Source of the DNA: CAZMGY01 sp964565945 [NCBI: uncultured bacterium]
GTDB taxonomy: Bacteria; GCA-001730085
NCBI GenBank assembly: GCA_964565945.1
Contig: CAZMGY010000019.1
Location: 69,460 to 133,459, forward strand
Direction: 5' to 3'
DNA length: 64,000 bases
Both the position numbers and the translations under genes were made by a program. Shown here in pieces: positions 11,801-18,452 of this stretch. The first letter of the stretch is position 1. Each line of letters opens with the position of its first letter. The notes under the pieces are model-generated. The model searched no databases. It was not told the DNA's origin and saw only the letters and a program-made list of their open reading frames with translations.

Positions 11801-14480
11801 AGCTCTTACCTTGACTTCTGGAGAAATGTTGCAGTTTGAACAAATTTTACTTTTGATGAAAGATTTTGTTTCTTACCTTGATGCTGCACCAGGAGAACAA
11901 GTGGCTTTCTACCGTCTTGTTTATGACAAGTTAACGGTTGAGGAAAAAAGGCTTGCGAAGAAAATCAAAGACCTATTATTATCGTCGTCTAACTTTGATT
12001 ACAATAAGGTTATGACCTTGTTTAATGAATTTGTGGGTGTACTGGGACAGCAGAAATTCTTGAGCGACGAAGTTCGTAACGATGGTGCGATCAAGACGGC
12101 GCTTAAGCTTTTTGTCGAAGAAAGCTATATTCCAGCTTTGTTGGATATTAATGAGATGAAAAAGAATCGCCAATACAATACGCCTTTTGGAGGTATTTTG
12201 GGCACTATTTTTTACGATGAGTTTCGCGATACGGAATTTAGCGAAAAGGTGATGCGTTATAGTGATGAAGTATTTAAAGGGTTTTCGCGTGCTGGAACTA
12301 GTTTAAATAGATATTTGGATGACATTACTTTTGAACCTAACCTTTATGACTCTTCGAGTCAACTCCTAATGAAGTTTGAGGGTCAACTCGATCCCGATAA
12401 TAAAATGGAAAATTCTGGTGCTTCACGACGTAAGCTTGTTAACTTTTTGTTGGATGTGATGGATCAACTGGATGATGGAATGTTTCACCATGGGCGTAAT
12501 TTACGTCAGAAAATTTCAAATATTGCTCAGGATGACTACTCTAAGTTAGAAATGATTCTTAAGGATGCGCCAATGATTCAAGCGCCTATTTTGTTGCTTA
12601 AACTCAAAAAACAACATGAGCAATATACTCATGGGCATAATCAGGAAAGATTGAGTTTTGTTGATTATTTAGAGACTATGTATTTTTATAATATTCCTGT
12701 TGCGGAGTTTGAGCAGAAAAAAGCCGAGCTTGCTTTGTTGCAACGTTACCCTCTTTTGATGATGAGGTTATCTTTTGGTGACAAAGCTATGAATAAAAAT
12801 CAAGAACAAATGATGCGTTACAATGCGACTGTGCCGCATTCGTTTATGACGGGTCATAAATCAGCCATATTTGCTTTGGATGCCCAAACCAAATACAAGG
12901 ATATTTTGGATCCGATATGGAAGATTGCTGATGGAGCCAAAACGATTCAGATTTTCATTAATTATGTGAATAACTTTAAAATTGCCCATAAAGATTATTT
13001 TAAGAGGACTCCTGATCAATTGGTTGCGTTTGAAAAAGCGATCGAAGAACTTATGCGAGGTGGAGATGCCGAGAGCCATTTCTATCGCAAAAATGTGATG
13101 GGGGCCAAGTTTTCTTGGGTTAAGGGCTGGCGTTTGCCACGAACTTGGAATGCGATTAGCATATGGAGTGTTTTTAAAAATCTTATCTATTGGACTTTTA
13201 TGGGATTATTGGGAGTTGTGTTTGCATTTGCGATGTTTCACACGATTGGAAACATTGGTGTGGGTTTTACTATTTTAGCTATGGTATCTGAACTTATGAT
13301 TGGGGGGGTCTTTTTTCCTGTTTTGGCCATTTTTACAGTGGTAACATTCTATGGGGTTCATATGATTGTCGACAATGGGTACAAATTGGATGGAGATGAA
13401 AAGCGTCGTTATCAATTGATGGGTAATGATGCACGCAAAAAAGCAACGATGAAGGCTCGTTTGATTTCTTTGGGGATCTTGGGTGTTGGGATCACATTAT
13501 TAGCTCTTGTGCCGAGTATGGGCTTGTATGTTCTTTTAGGGATCTTTTTTGTTCTGTTTGTTGCGTATAACATTTTATACACTCTTGTGTTGAATCATAT
13601 GGAAAATCGAGAGCAACAGCATGTTTTGAAGGGCTTGCATGATCTGGGAAGCTTGAAAAAAGGCTTAGCTGATCAACAAGATACCATCAGTCAAACCGTT
13701 GCGAAATGGATGAAGATGAAAGTTCAACCTGGCACAGTTAAAGGAGTCGAGAGCACAACGCTTGCAACGAATATCGATTTTACGCCAGAACCAACTCGAA
13801 ACGCACAACAAGGCCCTGTTGCTTTGCAAGATCGTGACCTATCTAGATACTCTCAAAAAGATGGTGTCTATAGTGCTTCTGTTCAAGAGATGTCGATGGT
13901 CGGGCAGACAGTTTATTTTCAAGGCAAAGGATGGGTGCCCTTTGTGAGAAAGGATCTTACTGAGTATCCTAACTTGTATCGTTTGGTTGAAAGCTATGAA
14001 CGTTATAAAGCGAGTGTTTTGAATGCTGCAGCTGTGACACGTGTTGAGGATTATTTTAATGGACCCTTGCAGGTGCAATACCCAGATGTGTCGCAGTCAG
14101 ATTTATTAGGAGCCTTTAATGCCGATGCTTACATGGTCGCGATGAGCCAATTGAATAATGACGCATTGACGGCTCTCGTCTTGGAATTAAATCGTTTGAG
14201 TAATGTTGAAGAAGTGGCTGATTTGGAATTACCGCTCAGTCGCATTAGCTGGCCGTTTCAATCTGTGACCTTGGAGGAGGCTTTGAATAAACCTGGGGCA
14301 CAGCGTGAAGATGTAATTCAATTAGTTCATCAACGGATTGCTCTTATCCAACGGATGGTGAATGCGGTTCAAAAGGCACGCACTGGGCAACTGGACTTAA
14401 GTCTTACAGAGCTTCCCGAGCAAAAACATAAGCCTCTGTACAATATTTTTTTCCAGTCGGCATTAGGGCTGAATGCCTAA
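2865..14480 (+). CDS. Giant multi-spanning membrane protein with OpgH/GT84-like glycosyltransferase core
   Basis: 3,871 residues in one uninterrupted frame. It begins with a signal-like hydrophobic stretch. Clusters of membrane helices follow at about residues 465-600, 1440-1700, 1866-1920, 2370-2420, 2510-2560, 2670-2805, 3437-3505 and 3529-3575, with long charged soluble regions between them. Residues about 2005-2370 resemble processive GT2/GT84 enzymes: FVESNSGRTNDEYQ, then KKAGKYQDN (compare KAGNIAD), then a DxD-like NDSDS at 2234-2238, then LSHDTQEA (2293-2300) and RTGRWLFGTMQ (compare R..RW..GN.Q). OpgH and cyclic beta-glucan synthases place SHD.xEA and the RW motif in this order just before a membrane cluster, as here. 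I therefore infer a role in making or exporting an envelope glycan. The N-terminal 2,000 and C-terminal 1,000 residues are unrecognised. The start has AGGATGG eight bases upstream. Confidence 0.55.
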   Translation: MPWLKRCIMRISVVLLVQFCFMSCVDITEAFTSAYNEEKIIEKGQNLAVPSLITSIDQHTAVKVLAERQSKKERSASFQSSEVSSLPETDIFKRKEALKDPKRQISNYGDAYFTGAFREWISPREDGADSGYQKLLSLRRWLANDLGYHTDDIDLRYVADAVWLLMTTRHGVAYKKTQVSKFYRDNKKDIQSFLRRHFVKIQEMKRFETESFIRTHRGELKDEVMKSIRINRRYRHFDIDDSPTGWDKAYGHFMDMADSVLSKETLQFSNRDSNESLLSGRVDVMDDIVWPLSDFRLQKDMLQNDDQDKEVVRQQMKDLMTLFRFSGKKEPLRGPEATQEEARHAYQDHQVANALYQMFSDFQDHMTYREGEQDLLAQGSNAKTISSTPLRELWKTRYAAYSEGEHFKLKPEFLDNFITRQGLDADSFSNITLGTFRLAKKFIATSAQIEVMQYPNYIYDRKARFGSIFNIILKVTIYGALFMGIILISFATQYAIFFLFISLTCLLVIGSLKSMWLIFKTSDSYSSIGQKIFSVVLVLGAVALVLGLILFGQSVLMTALSFLGLSPLVIVASYFLVGLTFRVGTAIVAHYYGDDYKLGKRDFIEFMKGHVQEPVRELEVNSSGIDRNRVYGQYLADMAILGRMTSQIYVKPELRHAAQGGDLPINYTAATLAMMYDKIKERSLNISTFKSDRYRQTDINMKAMVDELYDERMRILQDGEGGEDSLLSQFTNFECGMDLREYGIVHMFKMYHDTEILNNEMVTGAKDQAPSHSLNRGIEEVNSAVKKVKESTYYKSHQATLDEVIVLLTSDDPPKLEAIESLENLQKSGSSIKDLGNFRENVISWLQIIAVTHKRNQLLVEKFDRQRLDNYGTEQRLKVAEDFWSWATDKETGEGLDLLALFEGPNKKVIVLSGDTDAESYSSSDPSWVDKIKNKTVVIFEDETKGLTKNKKMVRVVLPKHFKKNWENYVQQKKKIQGKDQNPQTPQEVFEFNQDIQLFQKYRQQILNDLINNMENNSTAVHDMLLHGDHSYGFLTDLKHWQDMQQLFEYMHRKRLPQSNAIRKKIEMFHQSSSSYIASDVNRVLQEMLRDISTEQLIDFLEQEASRYSEAPFISLTLKQTCENLKSKKFKPENQSHIMAALLDELLKKGKLLVVQQLLEGLEGFFNVALDENMFKTELERYQKEIKRSISANGIEDDLFSLGSKERMLLFIDKMLKKSDNRYTFFTHQNALDASVQKWGQKAYDRKGLLQKFIRKTALEEQTHSVDSLLVAIKNQISTAPDFTPLESLSTDLENYYKHFRKWRRNDYDKRKAILKWIYHLRDNIEKTYMRGSVLDQLADDYVQSKVADELLKSQNIQSPNLVPRHHWRLNHADITNLYAETGSGIEDYWANCLKDYHHRFEKYSIEKGYQHKFKKHIDYMFDLNKDKQGKIRRDKNSWRKGLFFLGKIVLAIGFAFLLASFFGFTTGWLLALHIFSVMSLWSIFAGIQGSIVFIAIMASVGAVLIMSGIVIIVKRYNYNISEERVSVKKSYNLPIALFLLGAIAVALPFFITPLLSVMLIPALGPGVSLGIMLVAGIAVLLAYQMKLKQKKGAGILMGFFIIVSLLTFSPLLFLGFMFIVFMIRYGVDQLVKQRSFFIGGIIFSSAIIFMFSLMFVVVPAVAVTSSIIVIGFYQALAGIVLVISLIYMIWRAVELPTHINKSNKRIFKDARAIKVLMDNPEANYQFASESIFPGKLINRAYLRRNFEDKLRLLRKRLYIRYSTAQAALDGLQEYITSEQESDPKKRKELNFLLSIVKLALLSRDRSGAEILFRNLDMEHRLDAPQIYELLDDRGKGDLMRKVEHRKKVRFSLSAYFRRYLEEHSEIIYFAMIFGIAFFLTMVFSSLIFFITGTIGTQIAQIVLTFVLAPLLFALLTTNASVYTDRWFSKMLPPRNNPEAEMPYGIRFANAVSFTPYNVVQGNQRKFDKESSPEEQKRGEFYGFNTMDEWFNTQQKTMRNNPEAMIFVESNSGRTNDEYQVYELMQVMRLADAFGWDNMFYTHVYHGWIKKAGKYQDNIAYLNGQFLDNEHYVQEMGLHGGRRGKTKKSSFDPEYRVQMKIGGAIDPHSKDPLDIQRKKFRDEMQREFLTAYERFQSTRDVNILKTLAKKYITDNIADKPSQMYRNNGVGMNIVSRETERRMISQDGRIGVVYLNGFDDDNLLPLNLHRNIFAPSHTRYMRKVGNQQPRTFISNDSDSVFAASTRYVHDMLQFTQQSMYRNFNAFSDYGKGSKIIPFWYLEIGSSHKMRQDTLSHDTQEAPGWFMHYRLHNMGFSMFNASIGVGEGTVPNYLAGSIRTGRWLFGTMQDMRNLDEPGSTRQKWISFLAIKGYWSEFLFFIYLVFGFIIVLVDVLFLSSTVFFPALILIAIFMISMYLIVFASKFKDLSLLPGGKKKNLHMSWEETKMSTAVYLNNPMTVSRYDVWQMDSMVQQSATGIPETPGWTPSAVTEEMTKSPTIKQTYLEMHWQIKLGLIAIFTLLFGVLFVPASGLVWATVLTYFFWAFPLYFSLIFGWYIAWQSGKDRGAFVRAYEKAIQESPRDFELGKVSSSVVDRAFEGAWQQSKWNEFSNSVMWSRGIYDRYGERIRDIRLFLDTLEISDPKKRQVEQERIRRKICSRAADKMNEKTLKFWRVIGVMLLLATLFCLIQALMLTGFGVLGSATIPILGTMGSLGLLMLVTGYLAKKSWTNRFNPRSHFKNSPKLSEDIAPTGWATLAQWIMVLAGAVLLTLGLISVIFPLGWLSGFMVPFSIIVGGIILIVTLVGSKRIEAERDTVTIFSKKGDKLLIAVRTFREQMKEKLWNSRNTPACKRERELLLKEFAHYDKERYEKISKEAFYQMFSDISKSLSEEEVKPFVHGTVLDEKHSEKTDFAWQWEILNRDSVGPVYVWHEMNRIVEQGVDHLQKLFEKDKNNPLIKDLEERSFSDILADLEQKRAPNPALTLTSGEMLQFEQILLLMKDFVSYLDAAPGEQVAFYRLVYDKLTVEEKRLAKKIKDLLLSSSNFDYNKVMTLFNEFVGVLGQQKFLSDEVRNDGAIKTALKLFVEESYIPALLDINEMKKNRQYNTPFGGILGTIFYDEFRDTEFSEKVMRYSDEVFKGFSRAGTSLNRYLDDITFEPNLYDSSSQLLMKFEGQLDPDNKMENSGASRRKLVNFLLDVMDQLDDGMFHHGRNLRQKISNIAQDDYSKLEMILKDAPMIQAPILLLKLKKQHEQYTHGHNQERLSFVDYLETMYFYNIPVAEFEQKKAELALLQRYPLLMMRLSFGDKAMNKNQEQMMRYNATVPHSFMTGHKSAIFALDAQTKYKDILDPIWKIADGAKTIQIFINYVNNFKIAHKDYFKRTPDQLVAFEKAIEELMRGGDAESHFYRKNVMGAKFSWVKGWRLPRTWNAISIWSVFKNLIYWTFMGLLGVVFAFAMFHTIGNIGVGFTILAMVSELMIGGVFFPVLAIFTVVTFYGVHMIVDNGYKLDGDEKRRYQLMGNDARKKATMKARLISLGILGVGITLLALVPSMGLYVLLGIFFVLFVAYNILYTLVLNHMENREQQHVLKGLHDLGSLKKGLADQQDTISQTVAKWMKMKVQPGTVKGVESTTLATNIDFTPEPTRNAQQGPVALQDRDLSRYSQKDGVYSASVQEMSMVGQTVYFQGKGWVPFVRKDLTEYPNLYRLVESYERYKASVLNAAAVTRVEDYFNGPLQVQYPDVSQSDLLGAFNADAYMVAMSQLNNDALTALVLELNRLSNVEEVADLELPLSRISWPFQSVTLEEALNKPGAQREDVIQLVHQRIALIQRMVNAVQKARTGQLDLSLTELPEQKHKPLYNIFFQSALGLNA

Positions 14481-14793
14481 TCTTAAAACACAATAATATT
14501 TTTTACGACCAGCATGCGTGCATTTTTGTTTGATCAAGTGATATGGTGCCCTTAGAAGTATCCTTACGTCCAACAAAACAATAAAAATTTGCCCGATACT
14601 CATTTTAGAAGAATCTCCCTGTTCTCCGTTTACTTGTTGTCAAATTGAAAATAAACTGTTACAGTTGTTAGGTTCCTGTTGCTGGCCACATAGAAATTTC
14701 CCTATGTATCCTGTAAATATAAAATTTATGATAAAGGTGTCTTTGATAAAAGAATAGCCTTTTTTATTGTGTGGTTAGGAAGGGGGAAATGGG
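14481..14793. other. Intergenic stretch without a recognised gene
   Basis: 313 bases between the giant gene and the next small gene. I see no tRNA, hairpin-plus-T-run terminator or credible ORF. A weak promoter candidate (TTGATA at 14743-14748, then TATTGT at 14765-14770, 16-base spacer) could serve the gene at 14794. Confidence 0.5.
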
Positions 14794-15114
14794 ATGAAAA
14801 AAATTGTGACAGGGGCACTTTTGAGTATTGGAATGGTGACACTTGTGCAGGCAGCATCGTCGAAAAATTATTCGGGAGATATAAATTACCCATACGCATT
14901 GTATCAGGTCGAAATGAGTTCTGTGGCTTTGAATCAAGACAACCCTAAAGGAACTTCCAAACAGGTAATTCGGATCAATCAACAGTCGGGAGATGCCGAG
15001 ATGTTGGAGGTGATTCGTGTTGGGAATAGATTGGCCTACCACTGGGTTGATGTTGAGGACAACAATTCTTATCAGCGTCGTACACGATCTAATCAAAGAG
15101 CTTTGGCTTTGTAA
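14794..15114 (+). CDS. Small exported protein of unknown function
   Basis: 106 residues. The N-terminus is a clear signal peptide (MKKIVTGALLSIGMVTLVQA) with a likely cleavage after AQA or nearby, so the mature part of about 85 residues is outside the cytoplasm. It is polar, without cysteine and with an Arg-rich tail (QRRTRSNQRALAL). The start is decided by a strong GGAAGGGGGAAA ribosome site just upstream. I do not recognise a family. It stands alone between the giant gene and the guaB run; the promoter of the next unit overlaps its last codons. Confidence 0.7.
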   Translation: MKKIVTGALLSIGMVTLVQAASSKNYSGDINYPYALYQVEMSSVALNQDNPKGTSKQVIRINQQSGDAEMLEVIRVGNRLAYHWVDVEDNNSYQRRTRSNQRALAL

Positions 15115-15131
15115 GATATTTTTGGTAGAAT
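15103..15131 (+). promoter_or_regulatory. Candidate promoter for the guaB-guaA unit
   Basis: TTGGCT at 15103-15108, a 17-base spacer and TAGAAT at 15126-15131 inside the block TTTTGGTAGAATAGA. The same 15-base block lies upstream of rpe at about 56762. It overlaps the end of the preceding gene. Confidence 0.5.
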
Positions 15132-15180
15132 AGATCACTTAGTCGCAGAAAGGAATGTGTGAAGGTAAGGGGTAAGTATC

Positions 15181-15363
15181 ATGCGCTTCAATTGGTTGGA
15201 CAGGATTTTATCTCGGATTAACACCAGAGGTCGTCGTTACCGTTCCGAGAAAGCTGAATTTATCAGTTCGCATGCTTTATTTTATAAAGTTTTGAGCAGA
15301 GATAAAAAAAAAGACACAAAAACAAAACTTAAAAACAAACAACCCCAGAGTCACGAGGAGTAG
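15181..15363 (+). CDS. Small basic ORF upstream of guaB
   Basis: 60 residues, strongly basic (MRFNWLDRILSRINTRGRR at the start, a Lys-rich tail). It has an AAGGGGT ribosome site about seven bases before the ATG and ends 11 bases before guaB, so it would be the first gene of that transcript. There is no family match I can name. It could be a real small nucleic-acid-binding protein, a leader peptide or a chance ORF. The first hydrophobic residues are too few for a membrane helix. Confidence 0.45.
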   Translation: MRFNWLDRILSRINTRGRRYRSEKAEFISSHALFYKVLSRDKKKDTKTKLKNKQPQSHEE

Positions 15364-15374
15364 GTTTAGGAATT

Positions 15375-16859
15375 ATGGATGGGTTTTCTGCAGATGAGTT
15401 ATTGTTGGGTCCCATAGGCTTAACGTACGACGATTTGATTTTTTTACCTGGATACATCGATTTTTCGCATAACGATGTTTGTTTGCGTACGCAGCTGACG
15501 CGCAATATTTCCCTTAATAGCCCTTTTGTCAGTTCCCCCATGGATACGGTGACTGAAACTTGCACGGCGATTGCGTTGGCTCTGCAAGGTGGGATTGGTA
15601 TTTTGCATTACAACAACACCATTGCGGAACAAGCGGCGATGGTACGTCAGGTCAAACGTTACGAAAATGGTTTTATTACCGACCCTGTGGTGTTAAGCCC
15701 TGAACACACGATAGCAGATGTGGATCAGATCAAAATTGAGTATGGGTTTTCGGGGATTCCTGTTACCCAAGATGGCACCTTGCAAAGCCCTTTGGTGGGG
15801 ATTGTGACCAATCGCGACATTGATTTGATTGCTGACCGCTCGACGTTGCTCAAAGATGTGATGACGATAGATTTGATTACGGCGCAAGAAAGCATCAGTC
15901 TGGATGAGGCGAATACGATTCTTAAGCAAAGTAAGCGTGGCAAATTGCCCATTGTGAATCAACAAGGTTTGTTGGTGTCGTTAATTGCGCGCCAAGATTT
16001 GATCAAAAACAAAGACTTTCCCTATGCTGCCAAAGGGGCGGATAAGCACTTGTTGGTGGGAGCGGCTATTTCGACCCATGAGCAGGACAAAGATCGTTTG
16101 GCGGCCTTGGTGCAAGAAGGTCTTAATGTGGTCGTGATTGATTCTTCTCAGGGGAACTCCTCGTTTCAGATCGATATGATTCGTTACATCAAAAAAACTT
16201 ATTCCAATTTGGATGTGATTGCGGGAAATATTGTGACCCAAGAACAGGCGGAAAATTTGATTAAGGCTGGAGCGGATGCTCTACGTATTGGTATGGGGCC
16301 AGGTTCGATTTGCACCACTCAAGAAACGATGGCCTGCGGTCGATCACAGGGAACGTCAGTGTATCGTATGTCGCAGTATGTTTATAAGAAGGGGATTCCT
16401 ACCATTGCCGACGGTGGAATTGCAAGCACTGGGCATATGATGAAAGCCTTGGGGCTTGGGGCTTCGACCGTTATGATGGGATCGATGTTAGCTGGGGCCG
16501 AAGAGTCTCCAGGAGAGTATTTTTATAAAGATGGCGTGAAGCTCAAAACATATCGAGGTATGGCTTCGGCTGAAGCTATGAAGGAAGGTGGCGATAAACG
16601 TTATTTTAACGAAACGGCTAAGGTTAAGGTGACGCAGGGTGTTTCTGGTGCTGTGGCTGACCGTGGATCTCTTTACAAATTGTTGCCTTACTATGTGCAA
16701 GGCCTTAAACAGTCTTTGCAGGATCTTGGCTTTAAAGATCTTAGGGCTTTGCATCGGGCTCTTTACAAAGGGGTGCTTAGGATGCAGCAACGATCTTTGT
16801 CGGCTCAGAGAGAAGGGAACGTTCACGACATCTATGATTATCAAAACCGCATTGTGTGA
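15375..16859 (+). CDS. guaB: Inosine-5'-monophosphate dehydrogenase
   Basis: Converts IMP to XMP with NAD+, the committed step to GMP, in the cytoplasm. 494 residues, normal for the family. The TIM barrel is split by two CBS domains (about residues 95-210, with LVGIVTNRDID). The catalytic Cys313 lies in GPGSICTTQ. The phosphate-binding ADGGI and GSMLAGAEESPGE segments and the flap RGMAS are all present. The N-terminus (GLTYDDLIFLPGY) matches homologues, and GAGGAG lies upstream of the ATG. guaA follows after 12 bases, so the two steps from IMP to GMP are co-transcribed. Confidence 0.97.
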   Translation: MDGFSADELLLGPIGLTYDDLIFLPGYIDFSHNDVCLRTQLTRNISLNSPFVSSPMDTVTETCTAIALALQGGIGILHYNNTIAEQAAMVRQVKRYENGFITDPVVLSPEHTIADVDQIKIEYGFSGIPVTQDGTLQSPLVGIVTNRDIDLIADRSTLLKDVMTIDLITAQESISLDEANTILKQSKRGKLPIVNQQGLLVSLIARQDLIKNKDFPYAAKGADKHLLVGAAISTHEQDKDRLAALVQEGLNVVVIDSSQGNSSFQIDMIRYIKKTYSNLDVIAGNIVTQEQAENLIKAGADALRIGMGPGSICTTQETMACGRSQGTSVYRMSQYVYKKGIPTIADGGIASTGHMMKALGLGASTVMMGSMLAGAEESPGEYFYKDGVKLKTYRGMASAEAMKEGGDKRYFNETAKVKVTQGVSGAVADRGSLYKLLPYYVQGLKQSLQDLGFKDLRALHRALYKGVLRMQQRSLSAQREGNVHDIYDYQNRIV

Positions 16860-16871
16860 GTCCTAGTATGT

Positions 16872-18410
16872 ATGAATCATGAACATATTCTTATTTTAGA
16901 TTTTGGATCGCAGTATACTCAGCTGATTGCGCGGTGCGTGCGCGAGTTGAACGTTTATTGTGAAGTTCATCCTTACACCTGGAGTTTGGACGATATTAAA
17001 TCTTTTAATCCTAAGGGTATTATTTTGTCAGGTGGGCCTTGGAGTGTTTATGACGATGAAGCTCCTAAAGTCTCGCAAGACCTTTTAGAGTTGGGCTGTC
17101 CTGTTTTGGGTATTTGTTACGGAGCTCAGCTGATGGCAGAACTTTTAGGTGGTTTTGTGGAGCATTCTCGGGCACGCGAGTTTGGTCATGCGACCATGAC
17201 AGTACATGATGCCACTGGTTTGTTTGAAACAGTCGAGGCCGAGATTAATGTGTGGATGAGTCATGGGGATAAAATTACTCAATTAGCGCCCGACTGCGTG
17301 GTGGCCGCTACGACAGATAATTGTCCTGTCGCAGCATTTCGGCATCAAGTTAAGCCGTATTATGGTTTGCAGTTTCATCCCGAGGTGGTTCATACGCCCC
17401 AAGGACGTTCGATTTTGGAATCGTTTGTGGTTCACATCTGTGGTTGTTCTCAAGATTGGACGATGGATTCCTTTATCGATTATGCCAAGGATAAAATTCG
17501 TGCGCAAGTTGGTGATAAGCATGTGATCTGTGGTTTAAGTGGTGGCGTGGACTCATCGGTGGTAGCCGTCTTGTTGCATGAGGCGATCGGGGATCAATTG
17601 ACATGTGTTTTTGTGAACAATGGGGTTTTGCGTAAAAACGAAGCGGATGCTGTGATTGCTATGTGCCGCGAGCATTTTCACATGAAAGTGGTCTTGGTTG
17701 ATGCTGAAGATCAGTTTTTGGATGTGCTTAAAGGTGTGACCGATCCCGAGACCAAACGTAAGCTGATCGGTAATATTTTTGTCGATGTATTCGATCACGA
17801 AGCGCAGGGGATTCCCGATGTTAAATTTTTGGCTCAAGGGACTCTTTATCCTGATGTAATTGAAAGTGTTTCGGTTAAAGGGCCTTCAGATGTAATTAAA
17901 AGCCATCATAACGTGGGTGGTTTGCCCGAGAAGATGAAACTTAAACTTGTCGAGCCCGTCAGGGAGCTTTTTAAAGACGAAGTGAGGGAGTTAGGCTTAG
18001 TTCTTGGCATGGATGAAAGTGTGATTTGGCGTCAGCCTTTTCCGGGTCCAGGTTTAGCGATTCGTATTATCGGTGAAGTGACCAGAGAGCGTTTGGATAT
18101 TTTGCGTGAGGCGGATGCTATTATTTTAGAGGAAATCAAAATGGCAGGTATTTACCGCGATGTTTGGCAGGCTTTTGCTGTGTTATTGCCCGTGAAAACA
18201 GTTGGTATTATGGGGGATGCGCGTACCTACGAAAATGTTTTAGCTTTACGTGTTGTGGAAAGCAAAGACGGTATGACAGCCAATTGGGTTCATTTGGACT
18301 ACGAGCTTTTGGGAAAAATATCCAATCGCGTAATTAACGAAGTTCGTGGGATTAATCGCGTTGTCTATGACATAAGTTCTAAGCCTCCAGCAACGATTGA
18401 GTGGGAATAA
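16872..18410 (+). CDS. guaA: GMP synthase (glutamine-hydrolysing)
   Basis: Aminates XMP to GMP using glutamine and ATP. 512 residues with the usual order. The class I glutamine amidotransferase domain has nucleophile Cys82 in GICYGAQ and the His/Glu pair in QFHPEV. It is followed by the PP-loop ATP pyrophosphatase ([15 protein letters not shown]) and the C-terminal dimerisation domain ending in KPPATIEWE, the normal C-terminus. It sits directly behind guaB and about 40 bases ahead of dnaE. Confidence 0.97.
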   Translation: MNHEHILILDFGSQYTQLIARCVRELNVYCEVHPYTWSLDDIKSFNPKGIILSGGPWSVYDDEAPKVSQDLLELGCPVLGICYGAQLMAELLGGFVEHSRAREFGHATMTVHDATGLFETVEAEINVWMSHGDKITQLAPDCVVAATTDNCPVAAFRHQVKPYYGLQFHPEVVHTPQGRSILESFVVHICGCSQDWTMDSFIDYAKDKIRAQVGDKHVICGLSGGVDSSVVAVLLHEAIGDQLTCVFVNNGVLRKNEADAVIAMCREHFHMKVVLVDAEDQFLDVLKGVTDPETKRKLIGNIFVDVFDHEAQGIPDVKFLAQGTLYPDVIESVSVKGPSDVIKSHHNVGGLPEKMKLKLVEPVRELFKDEVRELGLVLGMDESVIWRQPFPGPGLAIRIIGEVTRERLDILREADAIILEEIKMAGIYRDVWQAFAVLLPVKTVGIMGDARTYENVLALRVVESKDGMTANWVHLDYELLGKISNRVINEVRGINRVVYDISSKPPATIEWE

Positions 18411-18452
18411 TTGTATTGGCTTGAAAATCTGGGTTGAGGGGATTTTGAATTC

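Noticed and set aside
14481-14793. Structured RNA (6S, SRP or tmRNA)
   Set aside because: No conserved loop or tail motif of those RNAs was found.
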